Positions 8,002 through 17,403 of a stretch of DNA of 33,803 nucleotides are shown here, one piece after another. This DNA is from Desulfohalobiaceae bacterium. Lineage in GTDB: Bacteria; Desulfobacterota; Desulfovibrionia; Desulfovibrionales; Desulfothermaceae. Position 1 is the stretch's first letter, and every line of letters starts with the position of its first letter. The DNA is taken from positions 1 through 33,803 of the forward strand of contig JALWFY010000121.1 in NCBI GenBank assembly GCA_027013815.1, in the 5' to 3' direction. The notes beneath the pieces were generated by a model. It had not been told where the DNA came from. It was given only the letters and a program-made list of their open reading frames with translations, and did not search any database. The position numbers were made by a program, and so were the translations under genes.

Positions 8002-10683
8002 ATGGTTGGAAAAAGGGAAGTAACTCTTTTAAAAGATATAGGATTTTTTTCAAGATATCTAGGTAGATTACTTGAAAACAAGAAATATTATGAATGGCTT
8101 GTAGATAGAGGTGGTTTACAAAAGACTTATCCCTTAATGGAATTATACACAGAACTCAAGGAACAACTATCTGGATTAAATGGATTGGACGAGATAAAAA
8201 GATCAATTAGAGAATTTAAACAGCGCCATTTCCTACGTTTAGGTGCAAGGGATTTTTTAAAAAATATAGAATTTCAGACCCTGGTCCTACAAATTTCCTA
8301 TATAGCTGAGGTCTGTCTCCAGGTGGGCATTGAGATACTCTTGTCTAAACCTACTATCTGGAAGAAGGACAGTTTTGTTCCTATAGAGTGTGAATTTTGT
8401 ATACTTGGGTTAGGCAAACTTGGGGGAAGGGAACTAAATTATGTCTCAGACATTGATTTAATATATATATATAATCCTAACAAGACATCGCACTCCTGTC
8501 ATCTATACACATATCTTGTAAGGTGCCTAAATTCCATAATAGGCGATATGTTTGAAGGAGATAGGGTATTTAATGTAGACATGAGGCTCAGACCAAAGGG
8601 AAGGTATGGAGAATTAATCCAATCCTATGAAAGCGCTATTGATCACTATTTATTGTCCGGTTCTTCTTGGGAGAGGCAGGCCCTATTAAAGGCAAGGGGA
8701 GTGGCTGGAGACAGAAACCTGGCCACATTATTTTTAAACGAGGTACGGCCATTTGTATTTAGAAGATTTTTGGATTTTCAGGCAATAGATGAAATTAGGT
8801 CTATGAGGGACAAGATCTTGAAAGAGATCGGACAAAAAACAGGGGATGTCCCAGAAGACGTTAAATTGGGTATTGGAGGCATTAGGGAGATTGAGTTTAT
8901 AGTCCAAGCATTTCAACTCATCTACGGTGGAAGATATCCTGAACTCATGGAATCAAATACCATCTTATGTATGGAAAAATTGAGAAAATTAAAGTTAATC
9001 CCATTAAAGGTCCTAAAAGAGCTAAGGGATGCATACATATTCCTAAGGAGGGTAGAACATTGGATCCAATTAGATGATAATAGACAATCATCAAAGATTC
9101 CAAGATCTACCTCAGATAGACGTAGATTATCTTGCGCCATGGGGTTTGATACCTGGGATGATTTTTTAAAAAAATTAAAGACATATGCCTCTTTTGTACA
9201 CACACATTTTAGGGAACTTTTTTCAAAGGCAAAAAAACAAACGATTACAAAGGATTCTAAATCACAAAAAGACAATACTTACAAAGAAGTAGATAAAGAT
9301 ATTATTTCTTTGTCCTGTTTTGGCCCTACAGCGAGACTCAAGGTCAAAGATCTATTAAATGAGCTGTCCAAGACCTTATCTGATGATGCATTTTATGGGG
9401 CGTCAAAGAGAATTCAGACCTTTTTGAACAGGATTGAAAAAAGACCTGGGTTAATGAAGTATCTAGAAGAAAACTTAAATAGTACTATAGAGATAATTTC
9501 TATGATCGGTAGGTCAAGGTTTTTTTCTGAGTTTTTATGTTCCCAGCCATCTTTAATTGAAGGGATAATAGAGGGTACAAAATTTAGGGAACAAGAAGAT
9601 TGGAAGATTTATGCATCAAGGATAATTGAACCCTTGGATTTTGCAGATGCAGTGGAATGGATGAGAAAAATAAAAAATGAGAGGATACTTTATTTTGCTA
9701 TGCAGGACATAAAAGGTATGTTGGGATTAAAGCCCCTTTTATATAATCTCACTGATGTGGCAGAATTTGTAATAAACGCAGCATATAGCAAAGTACTTGA
9801 ATATACAAACACAGACAGAGAACTTCCCCTTGCCATATTGGGACTTGGGAAGCTAGGTTCAAAAGAACTTGGTTATTTTTCTGACCTAGACCTAATGTTT
9901 GTCTATGAACCTGTTCCCCATGAGGATCCTGAAATTATTCCAGATAAAGTGATCAAACTAGTTCAAAGGTTCAACAACATACTTAGAATGCCCCTTCAAG
10001 AAGGACCGGGCTATGAAATAGATACAAGGCTTAGGCCTACGGGGAATTATGGACCCTTAATTGTGACTCTATCCAGATGGAATGAATATTACAATAATGA
10101 AGCGGATATTTGGGAGATTCAGTCACTTTTAAGGTTAAGACCCATAGCAGGAAATCCATATCTTTGTGAAAAAATCAAGAAACTAAAGATAGACATCTGC
10201 TTTAAGCAAAGGGACAAGGGGTATGTATGGGAAAAGATTTCTTACATGAGGAATCGTATAATAAATGAAAGGGCAAAAGAATCAAAGGACGTGGTGGATA
10301 TAAAGGTTGGAAGAGGTGGAATGATAGATATTGAATTCATTGTTCAAGGTTTGTTCCTCTCACAGGCCATTTCATCAACATATATGGAAAAAGACACACT
10401 GTCTATTTTGGATAGGATGTTTGATTTATTGTCCATTGATATGGAATTTTCTAACTTATTAAAACAAGTGTATAAAGAGTATATTTCTCTCTTGCAACGG
10501 GTTCAACTTTTGACAAATTTGAATTCATCCCGTATCTCAAGAAAAAAGTTTTTAGATGCAATACAAATGGGTCTATGGCCTGCTTGTGATAGTCCATTGA
10601 TCGAGGCATGGGAAGATATTCAAAAATATAAAAAATTGGTAGACAGATTTTGGGAACATTTCTTAACTATCATTTGTAATTAA
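8002..10683 (+). CDS. glnE: Bifunctional glutamine synthetase adenylyltransferase/adenylyl-removing enzyme
   Basis: It adds AMP to, and removes AMP from, the regulatory tyrosine of glutamine synthetase. It has 893 residues, slightly shorter than the enterobacterial protein. It carries two nucleotidyltransferase domains: the N-terminal adenylyl-removing one with GLGKLGGRELNYVSDIDL (about 134-152) and the C-terminal adenylyltransferase with GLGKLGSKELGYFSDLDL (about 612-630); both keep the Asp-x-Asp metal pair. Helical PII-responsive segments lie between and after them (IGGIREIEFIVQ; GGMIDIEFIVQ). Start ATG 8002 is preceded by a weak AAGGG. It is followed 32 bases later by the glutamate synthase genes, so modification and the GOGAT arm are probably cotranscribed. 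An 11-bp repeat ATAGTCTTTCA occurs at 7963 and again at 7991, touching the start codon. Confidence 0.96.
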   Translation: MVGKREVTLLKDIGFFSRYLGRLLENKKYYEWLVDRGGLQKTYPLMELYTELKEQLSGLNGLDEIKRSIREFKQRHFLRLGARDFLKNIEFQTLVLQISYIAEVCLQVGIEILLSKPTIWKKDSFVPIECEFCILGLGKLGGRELNYVSDIDLIYIYNPNKTSHSCHLYTYLVRCLNSIIGDMFEGDRVFNVDMRLRPKGRYGELIQSYESAIDHYLLSGSSWERQALLKARGVAGDRNLATLFLNEVRPFVFRRFLDFQAIDEIRSMRDKILKEIGQKTGDVPEDVKLGIGGIREIEFIVQAFQLIYGGRYPELMESNTILCMEKLRKLKLIPLKVLKELRDAYIFLRRVEHWIQLDDNRQSSKIPRSTSDRRRLSCAMGFDTWDDFLKKLKTYASFVHTHFRELFSKAKKQTITKDSKSQKDNTYKEVDKDIISLSCFGPTARLKVKDLLNELSKTLSDDAFYGASKRIQTFLNRIEKRPGLMKYLEENLNSTIEIISMIGRSRFFSEFLCSQPSLIEGIIEGTKFREQEDWKIYASRIIEPLDFADAVEWMRKIKNERILYFAMQDIKGMLGLKPLLYNLTDVAEFVINAAYSKVLEYTNTDRELPLAILGLGKLGSKELGYFSDLDLMFVYEPVPHEDPEIIPDKVIKLVQRFNNILRMPLQEGPGYEIDTRLRPTGNYGPLIVTLSRWNEYYNNEADIWEIQSLLRLRPIAGNPYLCEKIKKLKIDICFKQRDKGYVWEKISYMRNRIINERAKESKDVVDIKVGRGGMIDIEFIVQGLFLSQAISSTYMEKDTLSILDRMFDLLSIDMEFSNLLKQVYKEYISLLQRVQLLTNLNSSRISRKKFLDAIQMGLWPACDSPLIEAWEDIQKYKKLVDRFWEHFLTIICN

Positions 10684-10715
10684 TAATCTTATCAAAACAA
10701 AGGTGGAGATAGAAT

Positions 10716-11855
10716 ATGTGTCGTTTAATTGCATTTACCAGTGAGGTCCCTAAATCTCCAATGTTGGCCATAAATTCCCTTAATGTAATGAAAGAGGGTC
10801 ATGATGGCTCAGGAGTGGGACTTTTTTTAACAGACTTAGGAGGTATGTTTGAAGAACTCAAAGAATATCCTATTTTGTCTGGGATATTCACAAAAGAGGG
10901 CATGAAGACCTTAGACAGTTACCTCATGCCAATGGGATTTAAAACAAAGTATAACCATTCCATCAAAGTGAAGAAAGACCCGCCTCCTGGTGTGCCTAAA
11001 AGATACATGTACAACATCAGGGCATATGAATATCCTGAAGATTGGGAAGAGCTATCCTTTGAAGAAAAAAGACACAGGCTCATGATGATAAGGTTAAAGC
11101 TAAGGGATATGGGTCTAAAAGATGAGAGCATGATTGTATATAGCTTTTACCCTGACGCAATCCTCTTAAAAGAGATTGGCGACCCCATGGCAGTAGCAGA
11201 ATATCTTGATTTGGAGAATGCAGGGCTAAAGGCAAGGGTGGTTATGGCCCAGGGTAGACAAAATACAAACTATGCAATAAATTTGTATGCATGCCATCCT
11301 TTCTTTATTCAAGGGATAGCATCAATGACCAATGGTGAAAATACCGCCTTTGTGCCAATTAGGGAATTTTTAGAATCTAGGGGGTTCCCAGGATATGTTG
11401 GTTATCAATCTGACTCTGAGGTATTTACCCATATCTTTCACTATATGCTAAACTTTTTAGGACTGCCCCTAGAATTCTATAAACACATAATTACGCCACT
11501 TAAAGACGAAGATATTGAAATCCATCCTAATAAGGAATTTTTAAAGAGATTAAAGCATTCTTGCAGGAGGCTTATAATTGATGGTCCCAACTGTGTCATA
11601 GGATGTATGCCTGATAAGACATTGGTCATGGTACAGGATAGGAAAAAATTGAGGCCAGGAGTAGTTGGAGGGAAAAAGGGATTTTTTGCCTTTTGCTCAG
11701 AAATGTGTGGCCTTGATTATGTATTAAAGGAAGAATTAGGTGAAAATAATTTTGAATATTTTCAACCAATGTATTTAGATACAGTTTATGTCACCGCAGA
11801 TCGTAAGGAGGTTAAAAAGTGTTCTCAAATGGACCCATTACGCCTTCCCAATTGA
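10716..11855 (+). CDS. Glutamate synthase, glutamine amidotransferase subunit (GltB1-type)
   Basis: This is a class II (Ntn) glutamine amidotransferase domain encoded as a separate protein of 379 residues, corresponding to the N-terminal part of the large bacterial GltB. The nucleophile is Cys2 (MCRLIAFTSE) after removal of Met1. MTNGENTAF and YQSDSEVF look like the glutamine-binding parts. It should release ammonia from glutamine for the FMN subunit encoded next. GGTGGAG is placed 7 bases before ATG 10716. The gene overlaps the next by 37 bases. This split form resembles archaeal and sulfate-reducer glutamate synthases. Confidence 0.85.
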   Translation: MCRLIAFTSEVPKSPMLAINSLNVMKEGHDGSGVGLFLTDLGGMFEELKEYPILSGIFTKEGMKTLDSYLMPMGFKTKYNHSIKVKKDPPPGVPKRYMYNIRAYEYPEDWEELSFEEKRHRLMMIRLKLRDMGLKDESMIVYSFYPDAILLKEIGDPMAVAEYLDLENAGLKARVVMAQGRQNTNYAINLYACHPFFIQGIASMTNGENTAFVPIREFLESRGFPGYVGYQSDSEVFTHIFHYMLNFLGLPLEFYKHIITPLKDEDIEIHPNKEFLKRLKHSCRRLIIDGPNCVIGCMPDKTLVMVQDRKKLRPGVVGGKKGFFAFCSEMCGLDYVLKEELGENNFEYFQPMYLDTVYVTADRKEVKKCSQMDPLRLPN

Positions 11856-13453
11856 GTTTAAAGGACCTTCCTTGGCTCATTTATTGGGATAAAGAAAAAT
11901 GTCAACTTTGTGGTAGATGTGTGGCTGCATGTCCAGTAAGGGCAATTGAACTTGGAACATTTAGAAAAAGGATCGTTGAAACTCCAATTAATAATAAAAA
12001 AGCCCACTCAAATGTATATAAAGTATTTTATGGGATAAAACAAAAGGCAGATCCTGCCCATGCATGTATTGGATGCGGCCTTTGTTCAAAGGTGTGCCCC
12101 AATGATGCAATTATACCTTATCACAATGAGGAGGTAGACAAACTAAGGTTCCACATAAATTTAGGTGGTCAACCAAGGAGAAGAGGGGGGAGGAGAAATG
12201 ATCCAGGGACATTGTTAGACAGGATCAAATTCATCCGTATCTCCATGTTAACAGACCCTGCCCTTGATGCTGGAAGACATGAATTTGAACTCAGGACACT
12301 CCTTGGTCGGGTACTTCCACCAGAAGAAAACCTAAGACTATACAAAGAAGAGGGTTGGACACCACCTGTTAGGGAAATCTACCCCCTTGTGATTGGAGGT
12401 ATGTCCTTTGGTGCCCTGTCCCCGAATATGTGGGAAGGCTTGGTCATGGGGGTTACTTATTTAAACGAAGAATTGGGTATGCCTGTTAGGATGTGTACAG
12501 GAGAGGGGGGATGTCCCCCAAGGCTTTTGAGATCCAGGTTCTTAAAATATATAATATTGCAAATTGCCAGTGGATATTTTGGATGGGATGAGATTATACA
12601 TGCAATCCCAGAGATGAAAGAAGACCCATGTGCCATTGAAATAAAATATGGTCAAGGAGCAAAGCCTGGAGACGGCGGACTCCTTATGTGGTATAAGGTG
12701 AATAAACTTATTGCTGCAATCAGGGGAGTCCCTCCTAGAGTAAATCTCCCAAGCCCACCAACCCATCAGACAAAATATTCCATAGAAGAATCCGTTGCCA
12801 AGATGATACAGTCCATGTATATGGCGTGGGGATTCAGGGTACCTGTTTATCCAAAGATATCAGGTACATCTACCGCCCTTGCTGTCTTGAATAATCTGAC
12901 TAGGAATCCTTATGCTGCTGCACTTTCCATTGATGGAGAAGATGGAGGTACAGGCGCTGCATATAATGTCTCCATGGACCATATGGGACATCCAATTGCA
13001 AGCAATGTAAGGGACTGTTATTTAAACCTAGTTAAATTAGGGAAACAAAATGAAATCCCAATATTTGGTGCTGGGGGAATAGGCAAGAGGGGAAATCTTG
13101 CTGCAAATGCTGCTGCCCTGATCATGCTTGGTGCAAGTGGGGTCCAGGTAGGGAAGTATATTATGCAGGCAGCAGCAGGTTGTGTTGGGTCTGAATCTGA
13201 TAGGTGTAATATTTGTAATATTGGACAATGCCCAAAGGGGATAACCTCTCAGGACCCACGCATATATAGACGACTTGATCCTGAAAAGGTGGCAGAAAGG
13301 CTAGTAGATGTGTTTATGGCCTTTGATACTGAACTGAAAAAGATCGTTGCCCCACTTGGCAGGTCCACGTCTCTACCCATTGGTATGTCTGATGCTTTGG
13401 GAATTGATGACTACCATGCAGCAGAAAGGTTAAAAATAAAATACGTGGTCTGA
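11819..13453 (+). CDS. Glutamate synthase, FMN/iron-sulfur central subunit (GltB2-type)
   Basis: This is the catalytic subunit that reduces 2-oxoglutarate plus ammonia to glutamate, 544 residues. An N-terminal ferredoxin-like part has two 4Fe-4S motifs: Cys28/31/34/38 (CQLCGRCVAACP) and Cys83/86/89/93 (CIGCGLCSKVCP). The TIM-barrel FMN domain follows, with VIGGMSFGALSP, YGQGAKPGDGGLL, GEDGGTGAA and GGIGKRGNLAANAAALIML. CNICNIGQCPKGI supplies the cysteines of the 3Fe-4S cluster of the family. The start is GTG 11819 inside the end of the previous gene; AAGGAGG at 11805-11811 supports it and implies coupled translation. The enzyme probably takes electrons through the ferredoxin-like part from the third subunit. 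Confidence 0.9.
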   Translation: MFSNGPITPSQLSLKDLPWLIYWDKEKCQLCGRCVAACPVRAIELGTFRKRIVETPINNKKAHSNVYKVFYGIKQKADPAHACIGCGLCSKVCPNDAIIPYHNEEVDKLRFHINLGGQPRRRGGRRNDPGTLLDRIKFIRISMLTDPALDAGRHEFELRTLLGRVLPPEENLRLYKEEGWTPPVREIYPLVIGGMSFGALSPNMWEGLVMGVTYLNEELGMPVRMCTGEGGCPPRLLRSRFLKYIILQIASGYFGWDEIIHAIPEMKEDPCAIEIKYGQGAKPGDGGLLMWYKVNKLIAAIRGVPPRVNLPSPPTHQTKYSIEESVAKMIQSMYMAWGFRVPVYPKISGTSTALAVLNNLTRNPYAAALSIDGEDGGTGAAYNVSMDHMGHPIASNVRDCYLNLVKLGKQNEIPIFGAGGIGKRGNLAANAAALIMLGASGVQVGKYIMQAAAGCVGSESDRCNICNIGQCPKGITSQDPRIYRRLDPEKVAERLVDVFMAFDTELKKIVAPLGRSTSLPIGMSDALGIDDYHAAERLKIKYVV

Positions 13454-13597
13454 TGAAGGGTGAAGTATGAAGGATGAAGGGTGAATACAGATCACTAATC
13501 ACTAATAAAAGTGAACTGTGAAAAACTGTGAACCGTGAATAGTAGTTTTTAATTCAAAATTCAAAATCCATAATTCAAAATTATTATAAAAATAATA
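13454..13597 (+). repeat. Degenerate heptamer arrays inside the glutamate synthase operon
   Basis: Starting at the gltB2 stop codon, units of the TGAAGGG/TGAAGTA/TGAAGGA kind follow one another, then GTGAACTGTGAAAAACTGTG and CGTGAATAG, then ATTCAAAA units (13551-13582). The same unit types fill the 22.6-28.5 kb island. The run is non-coding and separates genes that are otherwise tightly packed. Confidence 0.7.
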
Positions 13598-13613
13598 AGT
13601 AGGGTGATTAGTC

Positions 13614-15950
13614 ATGGGACAAAAAATAAGAGATGCATATTATATTCCTGGGATGGAAAATGGAAAAAGGGTTGATTCCAGGATATTAGAGGAGAGGATA
13701 CAAAGAGCTGTTGAACAGGGATATAGAAAGATTGAAGTTGAGGCTTATGGACAACATGGAATTGGAGGAAGACTGTGGAAGGCAGGCAATGAAGAAGTCT
13801 TAATATATATAACTGGTGCGCCTGGACAAAGGGTGGGTTCCATGGGATTTCCAAATACAAAGATAGAGATCCTTGGAAATTCCTCTGATGATGTGGGTTG
13901 GTTAAATGCAGGGGCTGAAATAGTAGTGCATGGTCATGCCTCAAATGGAATAGCCAATGCCATGGCCCAGGGAAAGATTTATATCGCTGGAAACATTGGG
14001 GCACGTGGTATGACCATGACCAAGTTTAATCCCAGATTTTCCCATCCAGAACTCTGGGTCCTTGGATCTGTAGGAGACTATTTTGCAGAATTTATGGCAG
14101 GGGGTATTGCAGTAATTTGTGGATATAATCCACAAAATCCAGAAAATGTACTTGGATATAGGCCATGTGTTGGAATGGTAGGTGGGAAGATATTTGTCAG
14201 GGGAAAACATGGGCCATTTAGTGAAAAAGATGCAAAACGGGTCCAGATATCCGAGGAAGAATGGGAATGGTTGACTAATAACCTTAAGGTCTTTTTACAA
14301 AGAATAAATAGAGAAGAACTATTTGAAGAGCTGTCAAGATATGAAGATTGGGACCTTATTGTGTCTAAAACCCCATATGAGAAAAGGGCTCAAGGACTCA
14401 AGTCCATGTCTGAGTTCTATGAAAAGATATGGTGCAAGGAACTTGGAAAAGGAGGATTAATTGGGGATTTAGTAGATTATGACAGGAGCCCCATTCCTAT
14501 TATAACCACAGGTGAGTTAAGGAGATATATACCTGTTTGGGAAAACAAAAAATATGCTGCTCCATGTGAATCTGCGTGTCCTGCTGGCATACCTGTACAG
14601 GAAAGATGGGCACTTATAAGGGATGGACGATTAGATGAAGCAGTGGATATTGCCCTGGTATTTACCCCATTCCCAACTACTGTTTGCGGATATCTATGTC
14701 CTAATTTGTGTATGCAAAATTGTACAAAACTAAAATATAACATGAGCCCTGTGGACGTAACACTCTTAGGAAAGGCTAGTACAGAGGCAAATCCACCAAA
14801 GATTCCTGAAATTACTGGGAAAAAAGTGGCTGTAATTGGAGGCGGACCTGGAGGTATCTCTGCAGCTTGGCAACTTAGGTTAATGGGACATGATGTAGTT
14901 GTGTTTGACAGGGAAGAAAAGCTAGGTGGCAAAATACAAAAATACATTCCTAAATCTAGGATACCTGAAGATGTCTTAAACAAAGACTTGGAGAGGATTA
15001 GAAAAGTAATATCCCATGTTCAATTAAAACAAGATATAGACAAAGATAAGTTCAAAGAATTAGTTGCAGAATACGACTTTGTGATACTGGCAATAGGTGC
15101 ACAAAGGCCAAGGTTACTTCCTGTTGAAGGAAAAGAAATGCTTATCTCAGCCCTTGATTTTTTGGGAAAGAGTAAAAGAGATGAAATCAAGCCAGGAGAT
15201 AGGGTAGTTGTAATTGGTGCTGGTAATGTAGGATGTGATGTGGCAACAGAGGCACATAGACTTGGTGCTAAAGAAATAACCCTTATAGACATTCAAGAGC
15301 CAGCGTCTTTTGGAAAGGAAAGACAAGAGGCTGAAAAGATAGGGGCCAAATTTATGTGGCCAGTTTTTACCAAGAAAATAACAAAAGATGGGGTAATTAC
15401 TGATTCTGGAGAACTTATACCAGCAGATACAGTGGTAATATCCATAGGAGATGTACCAGAGTTGGAATTTTTAGGTGAAGATATTGAGATAGAGAAGGGA
15501 TTTGTAAAGGTAAATGAATATTATCAGACCTCAAATCCAAAGGTATTTGCAATAGGAGATGTGGTAAAATTAGGCCTTATTACCGATGCCATTGGAGCAG
15601 GAAGGATAGCAGCCACGGCCATAGACGAGATCTCCAAGGGGCTGGAAGTTACTATCCCAAAACGTCCTGAGATAGACAAACAAAGGATGAATCCATTTTT
15701 CTTTAACCCAAGGTTAGTAAGATATCAGGATGTCTCAGAATGTGCCAGTGAATGTATGTCCTGTGGAAGGTGTAGGGACTGTGGCATATGTATAACCCTT
15801 TGTCCTCAGGCAGCTATCTCAAGGGTTTCCCTTGCAAATGGTGAATTTGAACTTGTGGTCGATGGAGACAGGTGTATTGGATGTGGTTTTTGTGCTGATG
15901 TGTGTCCATGTGGCATCTGGAACCTAGTGCCAAATGATCCAGTATGTTAA
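13614..15950 (+). CDS. Glutamate synthase third subunit: GXGXG domain fused to GltD-like oxidoreductase and ferredoxin domain
   Basis: This 778-residue protein joins parts that are separate elsewhere. Residues about 1-240 are the GXGXG beta-helix domain of glutamate synthase (GQHGIGGRLWKAG, GAPGQRVGSMGFP, AGNIGARGMT). Residues about 315-700 resemble the small subunit GltD: cysteines in CESACPAGIP and CGYLCPNLCMQNC, the FAD site GGGPGGISAAWQL near 408, the NAD(P) site GAGNVGCDVATEA near 536, and FAIGDVVKLG. The C-terminus is a two-cluster ferredoxin (CMSCGRCRDCGICITLCP and CIGCGFCADVCPCGIW). It would pass electrons from NAD(P)H or ferredoxin to the FMN subunit. ATG 13614 follows AGGGTGA by 6 bases. 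A 160-bp repeat-filled gap separates it from gltB2. A strong hairpin follows. Confidence 0.9.
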   Translation: MGQKIRDAYYIPGMENGKRVDSRILEERIQRAVEQGYRKIEVEAYGQHGIGGRLWKAGNEEVLIYITGAPGQRVGSMGFPNTKIEILGNSSDDVGWLNAGAEIVVHGHASNGIANAMAQGKIYIAGNIGARGMTMTKFNPRFSHPELWVLGSVGDYFAEFMAGGIAVICGYNPQNPENVLGYRPCVGMVGGKIFVRGKHGPFSEKDAKRVQISEEEWEWLTNNLKVFLQRINREELFEELSRYEDWDLIVSKTPYEKRAQGLKSMSEFYEKIWCKELGKGGLIGDLVDYDRSPIPIITTGELRRYIPVWENKKYAAPCESACPAGIPVQERWALIRDGRLDEAVDIALVFTPFPTTVCGYLCPNLCMQNCTKLKYNMSPVDVTLLGKASTEANPPKIPEITGKKVAVIGGGPGGISAAWQLRLMGHDVVVFDREEKLGGKIQKYIPKSRIPEDVLNKDLERIRKVISHVQLKQDIDKDKFKELVAEYDFVILAIGAQRPRLLPVEGKEMLISALDFLGKSKRDEIKPGDRVVVIGAGNVGCDVATEAHRLGAKEITLIDIQEPASFGKERQEAEKIGAKFMWPVFTKKITKDGVITDSGELIPADTVVISIGDVPELEFLGEDIEIEKGFVKVNEYYQTSNPKVFAIGDVVKLGLITDAIGAGRIAATAIDEISKGLEVTIPKRPEIDKQRMNPFFFNPRLVRYQDVSECASECMSCGRCRDCGICITLCPQAAISRVSLANGEFELVVDGDRCIGCGFCADVCPCGIWNLVPNDPVC

Positions 15951-15961
15951 TAAAATATATT

Positions 15962-15997
15962 AAAGATAAAGGGGCAAATTTTTGCCTCTTTATCTTT
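15962..15997 (+). terminator. Hairpin terminator after the glutamate synthase genes
   Basis: Sixteen-base arms at 15962-15977 and 15982-15997 pair with one G-T mismatch and a 4-base loop. The right arm is T-rich; no long T-run follows. Confidence 0.7.
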
Positions 15998-16032
15998 ACA
16001 ACTTAGTAAGTTAGGTGTAAGGCAAAAAATAC

Positions 16033-17253
16033 ATGCTAAAAAAATTATATGTTAATTTTGGAAATTTTCTCTTATCATTTTCAGATGCCATAGACCTTGC
16101 CTATTCTAAGATAGCTTCTCATCAAATAAGAACAGCCTTTATATCCTGGGAAATTGCCAAAGCAGCATCTCTGCCTAAAGAGAGAATTAAGAATCTTTTT
16201 ATTGCGGCACTGTTTCATGATATTGGTGCCTTATCTATTGAAGAAAAAGTAAGTCTTATTGAACTTGAAGATATTGATCCACATCCCCATTGTATTCGTG
16301 GAGAAGCTTTGTTTAAATCGACACCTGTGTTCTCAAAGGCTGCAAAAATTATAAGAAATCATCATAGACCATGGAACCAATGGGATACTCCTATAACCAC
16401 CTCAGATGTCTTTGAAGCTCAAGCAATATATCTTGCAGATCTTTTAGAGAGAAAAATTGACCGCAAACAATATATCTTACACCAGAGCGAGAATTTAAAA
16501 GAAAAAATTGTATCCCTATCTGGAGATCAAATAGAGGATTTCTGGTTAGACTTATCGTCTCCTAGACTATATTCTACTCTCTTACATTTTGGGCCGTTTC
16601 GTGTTGTAGAGATTGATTATGATAATATTTTCTCTATTGCAACTCTATTTAGAAAGTTAATTGATTTTAAGTCTAGATTTACCGCAACTCACTCCACTGG
16701 AGTTGCTGAATGTGCCCTGATCTTGTCAAAATTGTTTGGCCTAACAGAGGAAGAAATTAAACATATAAAACTTGCTGGTTATCTTCATGATTTAGGAAAA
16801 CTTGCCATACCAAATTCTATACTTGAAAAAGACGATAGGTTAACTAAAGAGGAATTTGCAATTATTAAACAACATACCTATTTTACTTATTCAGTACTAA
16901 ATTCAATTGGTGAACTTGAGGATATAGCTGAGATAGCTGCTTTTCATCATGAAAGACTAGATGGTACTGGTTATCCTTTTCATGTTGGAGCGGAAAAAAT
17001 AAATACTTGCGCAAGGATAATGGCAGTAGCAGATATATTTACAGCCCTTACTGAAGACAGGCCCTACAGAAAAGGGATGAAGAAAAAGGAAATAAAAAAA
17101 ATTTTAAAGTCTCTATCTCAAAGCAATGCACTTGATAAAAAAATCGTCAATCTTCTCCTAGAAAATTTTGAAGAAATTTCACGTCATGTAAAGGAAAAAC
17201 AACTTGTTTCAAGGGAGGAGTTTGAAATAACATTTTCTGACATTATTAAGTAA
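16033..17253 (+). CDS. Tandem HD / HD-GYP protein, probable c-di-GMP phosphodiesterase
   Basis: This is a 406-residue cytosolic protein with two HD-fold domains. The N-terminal one keeps a His62-Asp63 pair (LFHDIGAL) and IIRNHHRPW but lacks a GYP motif. The C-terminal one is a full HD-GYP domain, with HDLGKL near 253 and HHERLDGTGYP near 305, the latter being the signature of enzymes that cleave cyclic di-GMP. No sensor or receiver domain is visible. The ribosome site is weak (AAGG about 10 bases before ATG 16033). It stands alone between two terminators, so the neighbours give no clue to its target process. The N-terminal domain may be a degenerate, regulatory copy. Confidence 0.85.
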   Translation: MLKKLYVNFGNFLLSFSDAIDLAYSKIASHQIRTAFISWEIAKAASLPKERIKNLFIAALFHDIGALSIEEKVSLIELEDIDPHPHCIRGEALFKSTPVFSKAAKIIRNHHRPWNQWDTPITTSDVFEAQAIYLADLLERKIDRKQYILHQSENLKEKIVSLSGDQIEDFWLDLSSPRLYSTLLHFGPFRVVEIDYDNIFSIATLFRKLIDFKSRFTATHSTGVAECALILSKLFGLTEEEIKHIKLAGYLHDLGKLAIPNSILEKDDRLTKEEFAIIKQHTYFTYSVLNSIGELEDIAEIAAFHHERLDGTGYPFHVGAEKINTCARIMAVADIFTALTEDRPYRKGMKKKEIKKILKSLSQSNALDKKIVNLLLENFEEISRHVKEKQLVSREEFEITFSDIIK

Positions 17254-17349
17254 TGAAAATGAAACAAGTCAATATCACACTATAATCACAAGACAAGAAA
17301 ATTATCCATCTATCCAAAATACCTTTCTCAAGGTATCGAAATCTTGAAT

Positions 17350-17384
17350 GTCTCATATAAAAATTATATGAGACGTTTTTGTTT
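17350..17384 (+). terminator. Rho-independent terminator after the HD-GYP gene
   Basis: GTCTCATATAA (17350-17360) pairs with TTATATGAGAC (17364-17374), loop AAA, followed by GTTTTTGTTT. Confidence 0.85.
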
Positions 17385-17403
17385 CATTTAAAATTTAAGA
17401 CAT

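Noticed and set aside
14477-14983. 168-codon open frame on the - strand
   Set aside because: It lies within the fused glutamate synthase subunit, whose motifs are intact on the + strand.
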